64,000 nucleotides of DNA, from the NCBI RefSeq assembly GCF_004328705.1, contig NZ_CP035319.1, positions 434,001 to 498,000 of the forward strand, given 5' to 3'. Of the stretch, positions 16,411 through 24,375 are shown piece after piece. Position 1 is the first letter of the stretch; every line of letters begins with the position of its first letter. The position numbers and the translations under genes were made by a program. Below the pieces are notes generated by a model, which saw only the letters and a program-made list of their open reading frames with translations, had not been told where the DNA came from and searched no databases. This DNA comes from Rhodococcus sp. ABRD24. GTDB lineage: Bacteria > Actinomycetota > Actinomycetes > Mycobacteriales > Mycobacteriaceae.

Positions 16411-17715
16411 ATGCGTGACACTGCCGCAGATGAGGTGCCGCGGGTTTCCGGTGGCTACGACGGAAAGAAGACCCGGGAGCTCCCATTCCGATGGCCGAGC
16501 TTCGTGCTCTTCGTGTCGTGGGCAGCGGCGTCTGCAGCGCTGTTCGTGACGATCGTGGGCCTGCGGACGCCCAGGCTCGGGCTGTTGGAAGGCGGCGCCG
16601 ACCTCGACGTCTATCGCGATGGCGCCCGGCACGTGATGGAGGAGTTACCGCTCTACACCGAACCGTTCGTCCATGGTCTGCTCTACACGTACACCCCGTT
16701 CTCGACGCTGACCTTCCTGCCCTTCGGACTGCTGCCGGGCGGGACTGACAAGTACATCTGGTTGGCCGTCAACATCGTTCTGCTGGCGGCGATCATCGCC
16801 TTCTGCTGGCGGATGCTCGGCTACCGGATCACCCCATACGTGCTGAGCGTCTCGTCCCTGCTGACCATCGTGTGCATCTTCCTCGAGCCGGTTCGCACGA
16901 CGCTGTTCTACGGTCAGATCAATCTGGTGCTGATGGCATTGATCCTGTGGGATACCTCACGCGGCGAGGGAAGTCGCCTGAAGGGAGTCGGAGTCGGTAT
17001 CGCAGCAGGCATCAAGCTGACGCCGGGGTACTTCGTCTTGTTCTATCTCGCGTTGCGTCAGTGGCGGGCAGCGGCGGTCGCGGCCGGAACGATTGCGGCG
17101 ACGGTCGGCGTGAGCTGGCTTGTGCTGCCCGACGATTCTCGGCAGTACTGGACCGAGACATTCTTCAACTCCAGTCGGATCGCGGACGATCTGCATCCCG
17201 CGAACCAGTCGTTGCGAGGCGTGATCGCCCGCCTCATCGGCGAGCCTGCGCCGACCTGGCTGTGGCTACTGACTGCCGCGATCGTCGCCGCCGCGAGTAT
17301 GTGGGTGGTGGTCCGGCTCCACCGCGTCGGCGAGGTCCTCCTCGCGGTCACGGTCGCCGGCATGAGTGCGGCAGTGATCTCGCCGTTCACGTGGAGCCAC
17401 CACTGGGTGTGGTTCGTGCCGCTACTGGTCTTCCTCGTCCACCGGGCACTGACGAACCCCTGGTGGTGGCTCGGTGCCGCCGCGCTCTTCCTGGTTGCGG
17501 GGTCATGGACGTACCATTTCCCCGACGTGGCGGTAGTCGGGCTGTACCTCTTCCCGCCCATCTGGATGCCGTGGGATGTGCTCGTCAACCTCTATCTCCT
17601 GACCTATGCGGTGGTCCTCGGGGGCGCCGCCGTCATCGCCCATCGAACGGCCCGAGATCAGCGGCTCGACGTCGCCCTCCGTGAGAGAGCCGACGACTGC
17701 CGATCAGCGGGCTGA
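16411..17715 (+). CDS. GT87 polyprenyl-phosphomannose-dependent alpha-mannosyltransferase (PimE/Rv2181-like)
   Basis: A 434-residue GT-C membrane enzyme with about ten membrane helices. The first outer loop carries EGGADLDVYRDGARHV, where the catalytic Asp of PimE-type enzymes sits in a D-x-x-V/Y context, and GLLYTYTPFSTLTFLPFG. GQINLVLMALILWD and AAGIKLTPGYFVLFYLALRQW are also family hallmarks. Such enzymes add alpha-1,2-mannose to phosphatidylinositol mannosides or lipoarabinomannan, using polyprenyl-phosphate mannose on the outer membrane face. Length is close to mycobacterial PimE (435 aa) and Rv2181 (about 430 aa), and I cannot say which it is. ATG 16411 follows GGGGAGGG. Its 3' end overlaps the convergent chorismate mutase gene by 12 bp. 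Confidence 0.85.
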   Translation: MRDTAADEVPRVSGGYDGKKTRELPFRWPSFVLFVSWAAASAALFVTIVGLRTPRLGLLEGGADLDVYRDGARHVMEELPLYTEPFVHGLLYTYTPFSTLTFLPFGLLPGGTDKYIWLAVNIVLLAAIIAFCWRMLGYRITPYVLSVSSLLTIVCIFLEPVRTTLFYGQINLVLMALILWDTSRGEGSRLKGVGVGIAAGIKLTPGYFVLFYLALRQWRAAAVAAGTIAATVGVSWLVLPDDSRQYWTETFFNSSRIADDLHPANQSLRGVIARLIGEPAPTWLWLLTAAIVAAASMWVVVRLHRVGEVLLAVTVAGMSAAVISPFTWSHHWVWFVPLLVFLVHRALTNPWWWLGAAALFLVAGSWTYHFPDVAVVGLYLFPPIWMPWDVLVNLYLLTYAVVLGGAAVIAHRTARDQRLDVALRERADDCRSAG

Positions 17716-18285
17716 CACCGGGCCGCACAGCGCACTCACCGCGTGCACGAGTGCCACCGAATGCAGGCCGTCGAGGCGTTGCGCCGTAGCAGCCCTCACC
17801 GCGGCCGACGCCAGCGCGGGCACGCAGTCGGCGGCGGCCAGCGTTACCCGCTGTTCCCCGATCTGAGAAACGATCTCGACGTTGAGCGAGTCGAGCAGCG
17901 GCCGGACCGCCGCCAGATCCGGCCGCTGCACGGGCGCCGCCGGAGGCACGGTCTGCCAGAAGAGGAAAAGGCCGCGCTGAACGGCCTTGTTCGCATCGAT
18001 CTGTGTACGGAAGATCTGCTCGACGCGTGCAGGATCGAGCTGTTCGTCCCGGGCCGCCGACAGCGCGGCGCGGTAGACCTGCCCCTCACGGTCCGGGTCG
18101 TCGATCGGCTTGCCGGTCCCCCACTTGGCGGACGCCACCTGATCGGCGGTGGACAGCCGCAGCGAGATCGCCGACACGAGAGGCTCGAGCCCGCCCGCTG
18201 CACGCGCCGTTTCGGCGTCGGCCGCCGCCGGCGCCACGGAGGCGAGCGCTATCACCGTCACCGCAACAACGAGTTTCGTGGACAT
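17704..18285 (-). CDS. secreted chorismate mutase (AroQ-gamma type)
   Basis: A 193-residue exported enzyme that converts chorismate to prephenate outside the cytoplasm. ATG 18285 gives a clean signal peptide (MSTKLVVAVTVIALASV, cut near APAAADA). The mature helical domain contains LVSAISLRLSTADQVASAKW, then GKPIDDPDREGQVY and IFRTQIDANKAVQRGLFLFW, which hold the Lys, Asp, Arg, Gln and Glu residues lining the active site of M. tuberculosis Rv1885c. Two Cys near the C-terminus (ADCVPAL, ALCGPV) probably form the family's disulphide. Why these bacteria secrete it is unclear; host interaction has been proposed for pathogens. It follows the next minus-strand gene by 13 bp. Confidence 0.9.
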   Translation of the reverse strand: MSTKLVVAVTVIALASVAPAAADAETARAAGGLEPLVSAISLRLSTADQVASAKWGTGKPIDDPDREGQVYRAALSAARDEQLDPARVEQIFRTQIDANKAVQRGLFLFWQTVPPAAPVQRPDLAAVRPLLDSLNVEIVSQIGEQRVTLAAADCVPALASAAVRAATAQRLDGLHSVALVHAVSALCGPVSAR

Positions 18286-18298
18286 GACGGCGATTGTG

Positions 18299-18973
18299 TC
18301 ACCGCAGCGGCGGCACCGGGCCGTCATCGGGACCGGGCGCGACAACTGTCGTGTGCTCCGGCAGCAACGGGCTGACGGCGAAAGCGCCCGACACCGCGTC
18401 CGCCGGCAGAGCTTCGACGGCCCGAACCGTCGGCTGGGCGGTCAGTCCGGTCAGCTGCTCGAGGGTCCCGCGCACCGCTGCCCCGACCACACAAGCACAG
18501 CCCTCGGACAGGCGCGCCGCCGAATACGCCGCGATCTGCAACTGTCGGTTACCGATGCCACCGCTCGTCGCCAGCCGGGCCGATGCCACCGCCGGGGCAC
18601 GCAGAACCGCCGCCGGATTCGCCGCGACGGGAACGGCCGCGATCGGCGTCTGCACTCGATCGATCGGAACCTGGAACAACACCTGCGAGATCCGAAGTTC
18701 ACCGACCGTCTCGAGCAGGCCGGACGCCGTCATCGGGGCGTCCAGCGATACCAAGGCCCAGTGTTGCTCCCCACGGTCCGGCTCCTCGAGCGAGATGTCG
18801 TCGAGCGAGGCCCGGGCGCGGCCGAGATAGTCGGCGACCTGTTCACCCGAGTCCGGTCCGAGCCGGTCGGTCGAGATCCGGGCCGGCCGCACCGGATTGA
18901 GCACGCCCAGCCCGACGACGACCACGGCCAGAACCGCGCCCGCCACGACCACGGGCCACGCACGCGAACTCAT
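18299..18973 (-). CDS. membrane-anchored protein of unknown function
   Basis: A 224-residue protein with one N-terminal membrane helix (AWPVVVAGAVLAVVVVGLGV) and an exported domain of about 190 residues. It contains EEPDRGEQHWALVSLDAP, a hydrophobic beta-rich middle (VGELRISQVLFQVPID) and one CAC motif (EGCACVVGAAVRG). No signal-peptidase site is evident, so it is probably a type II membrane protein. ATG 18973 follows the rluD stop directly (TGAGATG), and the chorismate mutase gene follows after 13 bp, so all are probably one transcript from lspA. I do not recognise a family. Confidence 0.7.
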   Translation of the reverse strand: MSSRAWPVVVAGAVLAVVVVGLGVLNPVRPARISTDRLGPDSGEQVADYLGRARASLDDISLEEPDRGEQHWALVSLDAPMTASGLLETVGELRISQVLFQVPIDRVQTPIAAVPVAANPAAVLRAPAVASARLATSGGIGNRQLQIAAYSAARLSEGCACVVGAAVRGTLEQLTGLTAQPTVRAVEALPADAVSGAFAVSPLLPEHTTVVAPGPDDGPVPPLR

Positions 18974-18974
18974 C

Positions 18975-19901
18975 TCAGGTTCCCCGCAGGACTCCGAGCG
19001 CGTGTTGCAGGTCCTTCGGGTACTCACTGGCGATCTCGACCCAATGCCCGTCGGCGGGGTGTGCGAAGCCCAGCGAGCGCGCATGCAACCACTGACGCTC
19101 GAGGCCCAGCCGCTCGGCCAGACGCGGATCCGCGCCATAGGTGAGATCACCGCAGCACGGGTGGCGCAGCGCCGAGAAGTGCACCCGGATCTGATGAGTG
19201 CGGCCCGTCTCGAGGTGGACGTCGAGCAGGCTCGCCGCCTGGAACGCCTCGACCGTGTCGTAATGGGTGATGCTCGGCTTACCGTCCGCCGTGACCGCGA
19301 ACTTCCAGTCGTTGCTGCGATGCCGGCCGATCGGCGCATCGATGGTGCCGCTGCTCGGATCTGGATGCCCCTGCACCAGCGCGTGGTAGCGCTTGTCGAT
19401 GGTGCGCTCTTTGAACGCCCGCTTGAGCACCGTGTAGGCCCGCTCGGACGTCGCGACCACCATGACGCCGGAGGTCCCGACGTCCAGCCGGTGCACGATG
19501 CCCTGCCGCTCGTGAGCGCCGGAAGTCGAGATCCGGAATCCGGCCGCCGCGAGACCACCGATCACCGTCGGACCGGTCCAGCCGACACTCGCGTGGGCCG
19601 CAACGCCGACCGGCTTGTCGACCGCGACGATGTCGTCGTCGGCGTACAGGATCTCCAACCCCTCGACCGGCTCGGCCTCGATCGTCAGCTCCCGCGCAGG
19701 CTCGGGCAGTTCCACCTCGAGCCAGGAGCCCGCCGAAAGCCGGTCGGACTTGCCTACGGCGCTGCCGTCGAGCTGAACGGCGCCCTCCTCGGTGAGCGCG
19801 GCTACCGCGGTCCGCGAAAGCCCCAGCAGGCGCGCCAGCCCGGCGTCCACCCGCATCCCGTCGAGCCCGTCGGGAACCGGCATCGAACGCGTCTCCCTCA
19901 T
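18975..19901 (-). CDS. rluD: pseudouridine synthase, RluD family
   Basis: Isomerises uridines in 23S rRNA. The 308-residue protein has an S4-like RNA-binding domain (residues 10-75, [20 protein letters not shown]) and the catalytic domain, with [16 protein letters not shown] (catalytic Asp in the RLD motif), KRYHALVQG and the [20 protein letters not shown] end motif. ATG 19901 overlaps the lspA stop (ATGA), so lspA and rluD are translationally coupled. M. tuberculosis has the same order (Rv1539 lspA, Rv1540). Exact target uridines cannot be read from sequence. Confidence 0.92.
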   Translation of the reverse strand: MRETRSMPVPDGLDGMRVDAGLARLLGLSRTAVAALTEEGAVQLDGSAVGKSDRLSAGSWLEVELPEPARELTIEAEPVEGLEILYADDDIVAVDKPVGVAAHASVGWTGPTVIGGLAAAGFRISTSGAHERQGIVHRLDVGTSGVMVVATSERAYTVLKRAFKERTIDKRYHALVQGHPDPSSGTIDAPIGRHRSNDWKFAVTADGKPSITHYDTVEAFQAASLLDVHLETGRTHQIRVHFSALRHPCCGDLTYGADPRLAERLGLERQWLHARSLGFAHPADGHWVEIASEYPKDLQHALGVLRGT

Positions 19902-20500
19902 GCCGCGTCCCCCTTTCGCGAAGCCCGGACACCACTCGGCTCGACACCGAACAGCGTCAGCGCGACGAGAAGCACCGCACCACACACGATCGACGAGTCG
20001 GCGACGTTGAACACCGGCCACCATCCGACCGAGACGAAGTCCACCACGTGGCCCTGGAGCGGACCGGGCGAACGGAAGATCCGATCGATCAGGTTACCGA
20101 GCGCACCACCGAGTACCAGGCCGAGGCCCAGCGCCCACCACGGCGAACTGAGAGTTCGACCGATCCTGACCACACCGATGACGACACCGACCGCGACCAA
20201 CGTCAGCAGCCACGTCATCCCGGTCGCCATGGAGAAGGCGGCACCCGGATTGCGGATCAGCGTCAGCGTCACCGTGTCACCGACGATCCGAATCGGGTCC
20301 CTCGGATCGATGAATGCCACCGCGAGGACCTTGGTCAGCAGGTCCAGGGCGAGGACCACCGCCGCGATCGTGACCAGCATGCGCATGCGCCGTGGACCCG
20401 ACGGCGACCCGACGGGGGTGTCGGGTTCCGGAATGGGTGGATCGGGGATCGGCTTACCTTCCACAGTGCAGTCGTCGCTGTCGGTGCGGTCGTCGCTCAC
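19898..20500 (-). CDS. lspA: lipoprotein signal peptidase (signal peptidase II)
   Basis: Cleaves the signal peptide of prolipoproteins after lipid attachment. The 200-residue protein has four membrane helices. The family's conserved blocks are present: [32 protein letters not shown] (first catalytic Asp) and [20 protein letters not shown] (second catalytic Asp). The start is probably GTG 20500; the frame is open further but would run into a divergent gene, and M. tuberculosis LspA is 202 residues. The N-terminal 45 residues are a Pro-rich cytoplasmic tail typical of actinobacterial LspA. It shares a 65-bp promoter gap with a divergent lipoprotein, which is itself a substrate. Confidence 0.95.
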   Translation of the reverse strand: MSDDRTDSDDCTVEGKPIPDPPIPEPDTPVGSPSGPRRMRMLVTIAAVVLALDLLTKVLAVAFIDPRDPIRIVGDTVTLTLIRNPGAAFSMATGMTWLLTLVAVGVVIGVVRIGRTLSSPWWALGLGLVLGGALGNLIDRIFRSPGPLQGHVVDFVSVGWWPVFNVADSSIVCGAVLLVALTLFGVEPSGVRASRKGDAA

Positions 20501-20565
20501 TCCGCCATCATCCCTTACTCGGGAGACGGACCGGTCATCCCACCCGCGCACACTAACCTGGTGGT

Positions 20566-21519
20566 GTGCCACTGCCGTCGAAGTTCATCCGTCCGGGAAC
20601 CGCGCTCTTCGCGGCGACCCTCACCCTCAGCGCCCTAGTCACCGGGTGCAGCAGCGGCGGCGATGCCGCCCCGGCGAGTCCGGACGCGGTCGGTGCCGCG
20701 TCCGACGAGGTGACTGTCCCGGTCACCGCCGCGACCACCGAGATCGTCGAGGCGGGCGCCGAACCACGCGCCCTGATCGAGTCGCGCCCGGCACAGGGCA
20801 CCCGACAACAGGCCCAGCTGGTGACCACCGCCACAGTCCTGCAACAGATCGACGACCAACCAGCACAGGACTTCTCGACGCCGACGATGACGATGCCACT
20901 GACCGTGCTCGTCACCCAGGCCGTATCGAACACCGTCCCGAGTACGACGATCGACCTCACGCTCGGCGACCTCACCACCCCGGACGACGCAATCACCGGC
21001 CTACTCGAGCCCGCCACTGGATCGCACGCCGGTTTCACCATCAGCACCTCCGGAGCCGTGACGGCGCTGCGACTGCGCCCGGACCCAGACGCCCAGAACA
21101 AGGCTCGCTCGATGATCGAGCAGGCCTTCTACCAGGCCGTATACCGCACCGTCGCGTTTCCCGATCAGCCGATCGGGGTCGGCGCAGTGTGGAAGATACG
21201 CCAGCAGGTGATGAGCGCAGTCGCGCTGGATCAGGTGACCACCGCCACCCTGACAGCGCGCGACGGCGACCGGCTGACCATCGACGTCCGCATCGAGCAA
21301 ACCCCCAAATCGCCGGTATTCGAGTTGCCGAACGGCGCGGGAACCCTCGACGTCGAGTCCTACACACTGCAGGGCGCGGGAAGCGTGATCATCGACCCGT
21401 CCTTGCCGCTGCCCGTCGGCGGGTCGATCACGGTCGACGGCACACAGTTGTTCAGCGATCCGGCAAGCACCATGCGGCTGCGTCAGACCACCGGGGAACG
21501 AGTCGAGTGGGCGAATTGA
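20566..21519 (+). CDS. lipoprotein of unknown function (divergent from lspA)
   Basis: A 317-residue protein with a lipoprotein signal: basic start, hydrophobic [20 protein letters not shown] with lipobox LVTGC (Cys near residue 28). The mature part is Thr/Ser-rich at first, then a beta-rich domain ([34 protein letters not shown] and a C-terminal [15 protein letters not shown]). This resembles DUF-type surface proteins with two copies of a sheet domain, but I cannot name a family. GTG 20566 is preceded by a TAACCT -10-like hexamer (20554-20559), so the mRNA may be leaderless. The next lipoprotein gene overlaps its end. Confidence 0.75.
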   Translation: MPLPSKFIRPGTALFAATLTLSALVTGCSSGGDAAPASPDAVGAASDEVTVPVTAATTEIVEAGAEPRALIESRPAQGTRQQAQLVTTATVLQQIDDQPAQDFSTPTMTMPLTVLVTQAVSNTVPSTTIDLTLGDLTTPDDAITGLLEPATGSHAGFTISTSGAVTALRLRPDPDAQNKARSMIEQAFYQAVYRTVAFPDQPIGVGAVWKIRQQVMSAVALDQVTTATLTARDGDRLTIDVRIEQTPKSPVFELPNGAGTLDVESYTLQGAGSVIIDPSLPLPVGGSITVDGTQLFSDPASTMRLRQTTGERVEWAN

Positions 21520-22262
21520 CACGACGCCGGTCCGCGATTGCCGCCGCAATCGTCGCCGGCGGGGTCACGCTCACCGCGTGCGGCGGATCAGGCGATGAGC
21601 CGGCCCCGACCACGTCGGCCGATCTGGGAGCGGCAGCGACCGCGCCGAATCCACCGACGGCCGGCCCGATCACCGACCCCGACGCGCTGCGGGCCGCGCT
21701 GCTCACCGCAGCTGATCTACCGCCAGGCTTCGCACCACTGCCGGACCCGGTGGCGGATCTGGGGCTCGACCCGGCACCGGACGACGGCGCCGCCGATCGA
21801 CCCGGCACCGACCCGGCCCGATGCGCGAACGTCCTCGACATCGTGGCCCGGCAGTTCCCCAGCGCCGTGACCGATGCCGAGGGCAACTTCGCCGGACCTG
21901 GTTTCACCAGCATCGACGTCGACGCCGCCAGTTACCCCGGAACCGGAGCCGCCGATGCGTTCGCAGTCGTGCAGGCCACGTTCCGCGAGTGCAGGGCCTA
22001 CCGCGGGGCCGACGCCGACGGAACGCCGGTGCAGTATCGGCTCGAGCCCCTGCAGCAGCCCCCGGTGGGCGACGCGTCGGCCTCGGTCCGGGTGACCACT
22101 ACCAGCGAGGGCTTCACCCTGGTGTCCGACGCGGTGCTCGCGGTGGTCGGGTCGACCGTGGTGCAGGTGGTCACGACGGGTCCGGATCCAGCCGACAGCG
22201 TGGTGCTGAATGGGCTGGCCCGTACGGCAACCGAGCGAATCCGCAGCGCGGCCGGCACCTGA
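21507..22262 (+). CDS. lipoprotein of unknown function
   Basis: A 251-residue lipoprotein with a short signal (RRRSAIAAAIVAGGVTLTAC, lipobox LTAC). The mature domain starts DALRAALLTAADLPPGFAPL, a pattern seen in many actinobacterial exported proteins whose first helix reads LLxxxDLPxGF. There are Cys residues at ARCANVL and FRECRAY, probably a disulphide. It ends in a helix (VVLNGLARTATERIRSA). GTG 21507 or TTG 21516 may be the start; both overlap the previous lipoprotein's 3' end, so the two genes form one unit. Ligand and function are unknown. Confidence 0.7.
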   Translation: MGELTRRRSAIAAAIVAGGVTLTACGGSGDEPAPTTSADLGAAATAPNPPTAGPITDPDALRAALLTAADLPPGFAPLPDPVADLGLDPAPDDGAADRPGTDPARCANVLDIVARQFPSAVTDAEGNFAGPGFTSIDVDAASYPGTGAADAFAVVQATFRECRAYRGADADGTPVQYRLEPLQQPPVGDASASVRVTTTSEGFTLVSDAVLAVVGSTVVQVVTTGPDPADSVVLNGLARTATERIRSAAGT

Positions 22263-22295
22263 CGGCAACTGCGGGCCAGAGCCTGACGACACGAC

Positions 22296-22331
22296 GATGC
22301 CGGCGCCACCACTACGGGTGACGCCGGCATC
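22296..22331. terminator. bidirectional terminator hairpin
   Basis: GATGCCGGCG (22296-22305) pairs perfectly with CGCCGGCATC (22322-22331) around a 16-nt loop, between two convergent genes ending at 22262 and 22348. There is no long T-run, as usual for actinobacterial terminators. Confidence 0.7.
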
Positions 22332-22347
22332 ATTGTGTCGGAACGCG

Positions 22348-22839
22348 TTACGCGGGGCAGGCAGGCGAGGTGAGCTGAGCCATCGAGACGATCATGCAGG
22401 CGTTTTCCTTCGACATCTTCCAGACGCCGCTCTCCTCGACGAAGTTCACGGTGGCCGGCTGGGTCTGACCGTTGACGGTCAGATTGACACCCGCAGTGAC
22501 AATGCCGTCGCCGGTCGGGGTGATATCGAGAACCTCGATACCGGCGTTGTTCGCCTTGGCGGCTGCCGCGACCTGATTGATCAGCTCCGGATCGGCCTCG
22601 GAGCCCTGCACCAGCTGCACCTTCTGGTCGAGCGGGATGCTCTCGTCGAACGCCTTCGCCAGCATCGCGTTGAGCTCAGCCACCGTGGGCGCCGCGGCCT
22701 CGGGGGCAGTCACCGTGGTGCTGGTGGTGGCCTTGGCAGTGGTGGTCTTGGGCTCGTCGGAGCCGTTGTCCGAGCAAGCAGACATGGTCAGTGCGGCGGC
22801 GATCGCCACGCCGGCGATTGTCATCTTCCGAAGCTTCAA
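22348..22839 (-). CDS. low-molecular-weight lipoprotein, MTB12/CFP2-like
   Basis: A 163-residue lipoprotein (signal MKLRKMTIAGVAIAAALTMS with lipobox MSAC). A Thr-rich linker (TTTAKATTSTTVTAPEAAAP) leads into a compact domain: VAELNAMLAKAFDESIPLDQ, VQGSEADPELINQVAAA, a sheet, and FVEESGVWKMSKENACMIV. The combination of this helix, the charged QGxEADP turn and the G-x-WK-x-S ending resembles the exported antigen MTB12 (Rv2376c) and its many paralogues. The role of the family is unknown. It is convergent with the previous lipoprotein gene across a terminator hairpin. Confidence 0.7.
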   Translation of the reverse strand: MKLRKMTIAGVAIAAALTMSACSDNGSDEPKTTTAKATTSTTVTAPEAAAPTVAELNAMLAKAFDESIPLDQKVQLVQGSEADPELINQVAAAAKANNAGIEVLDITPTGDGIVTAGVNLTVNGQTQPATVNFVEESGVWKMSKENACMIVSMAQLTSPACPA

Positions 22840-22953
22840 GTGCTTGTCCTTTTCATTCTCGGTCGAACATCATTCATGGTTCAGTCAGGATGTCGTCGAC
22901 TATCCCAGCTATGACGCCGGTTCACAGCAAGCCTACCGGTGGCGGAGTCGACC

Positions 22954-24306
22954 TCATTTGAGACTCTCGATCGGATCCGCAACGACCAGGCCCGATTCGC
23001 TGTCCGCGAACGTGCGCGAAAACCCCGGCCCACTGCTTCGCGTCTCGAACCGCACCGTCACCACCCCGTGGCCCGCTCCCTGGACCCATCCATGACCATA
23101 CTCGGCGTGGGCGACGTCGAGCCCCGGACGCCACCGCGGACTGTCGTCCAACGGCTCCGGCGGATTCGAATCCGGCTGTTCCCCCACACCTTCCGACAAG
23201 TTCTCACCCTGATCGAGCTCGGGAAACAACGAGCCCTGACGCACCCTGGACAGACCGCCGTAGCCGACACCGACCAAGCGGATCGGCCCGAGTTCGAGGG
23301 GATCGATGACCTGCCGTTGAGCCGTCGCGGTCAGCGTCTGCCGATCGGTCGTCGCATAGGGCAGGGTGAGTGAACGAGTGACGATGCTCATGTCTGATTT
23401 ACGTAGTTTGAGCACCACCGTTCGGGCTGCGCGACCGTCCTGGTCGAGTCGCCTGTGCGCGGCGGCGGCGCTCGCCTCGACTGCCCTCCGCAGACCGGCG
23501 AGCGTCACGATGTCCGCCGCGAAGGTCGTCTCCGCGCTCACCTGCTTCGCATCGGCGCGCTCGGCGACGGGCCGATCGTCGATGCCACGGGCCTGACGTT
23601 GGAGACCCGGACCGATCGTGCTGCCCAGCACCGAGGCCACCTCCGCCTCGGGCAGCGCAGCCAGTGCACCGACAGTGTCGATACCGAGCCGCTTGAGCTT
23701 CTCCTCCGCGACCGGACCGATACCCCACAGTTTCCGCACCGGCAACGACTCCATCAGTTCCTGCTGGACGTCGGGCGAGACGACGGTGATCCCGTCGGGC
23801 TTCGCCAGACCCGAGGCGATCTTGGCGACCTGTTTGCCGGCACCGGCGCCGATCGACGCGACCAGACCGGTCTCGGCGAGCACGAGTGCGCGCAGGCCCT
23901 CGCAGTAGCGCTCGACCTCCGCCGCGCCCGCCCCCACGAGTTCGGCCGGCTCGCCGAACGCCTCGTCGAGCGAGAGCTGTTCGAGAACCGGAACCCGCGA
24001 CCGCACAGCCTCGAAGACATGGCGGCTGACCTGGTCGTACAGCGCACCGCGGGGCGGCAGCACGACGGCCGACGCGCCCACCAGGCGACGCGCCTGATGC
24101 ATCGGCATCGCCGATCGGGCGCCGAACACCCGCGCCTCGTAGCTCGCCCCGGCGACCACTCCCCTGCCCCCGAGCCCTCCGACCAGCACCGGGCGGCCGC
24201 GTAGCGTCGGGCGGGTCAGCTGCTCGACAGACGCGAAGAACGCGTCCATGTCGAGGTGCAGGACCCACCGGCGGCTACGCGTGGGATCGGGGACGGTGGA
24301 GTCCAT
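22954..24306 (-). CDS. dinX: DNA polymerase IV (Y family, DinX-like)
   Basis: Translesion polymerase of the DinB branch, 450 residues. Catalytic motifs are [14 protein letters not shown] (residues 17-30; metal ligand Asp and steric gate Phe) and [11 protein letters not shown] (second acidic site). The thumb HhH region reads [18 protein letters not shown] beta-clamp-binding pentapeptide-like QGSLF lies after the little-finger domain. The final 70 residues ([20 protein letters not shown], a short RecD/UvrD-like SH3 patch) match the extended C-terminus of M. tuberculosis DinX (Rv1537), also next to ileS. No SOS box is visible upstream. The gene starts 69 bp after the ileS stop, in the same direction. 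Confidence 0.92.
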   Translation of the reverse strand: MDSTVPDPTRSRRWVLHLDMDAFFASVEQLTRPTLRGRPVLVGGLGGRGVVAGASYEARVFGARSAMPMHQARRLVGASAVVLPPRGALYDQVSRHVFEAVRSRVPVLEQLSLDEAFGEPAELVGAGAAEVERYCEGLRALVLAETGLVASIGAGAGKQVAKIASGLAKPDGITVVSPDVQQELMESLPVRKLWGIGPVAEEKLKRLGIDTVGALAALPEAEVASVLGSTIGPGLQRQARGIDDRPVAERADAKQVSAETTFAADIVTLAGLRRAVEASAAAAHRRLDQDGRAARTVVLKLRKSDMSIVTRSLTLPYATTDRQTLTATAQRQVIDPLELGPIRLVGVGYGGLSRVRQGSLFPELDQGENLSEGVGEQPDSNPPEPLDDSPRWRPGLDVAHAEYGHGWVQGAGHGVVTVRFETRSSGPGFSRTFADSESGLVVADPIESLK

Positions 24307-24375
24307 GGCTGCAAACTACGCCGGGGGGACGACAGCGGGCGCCGTCGTCCCCCCGGGGCAGATTCTCCTGCCGGC

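Noticed and set aside
18897..21506. A long plus-strand frame opposite rluD and lspA that continues into a lipoprotein gene
   Set aside because: Only its last 251 codons (from 21507) have a start, a lipobox and protein-like composition. The rest is the shadow of rluD, lspA and the first lipoprotein.
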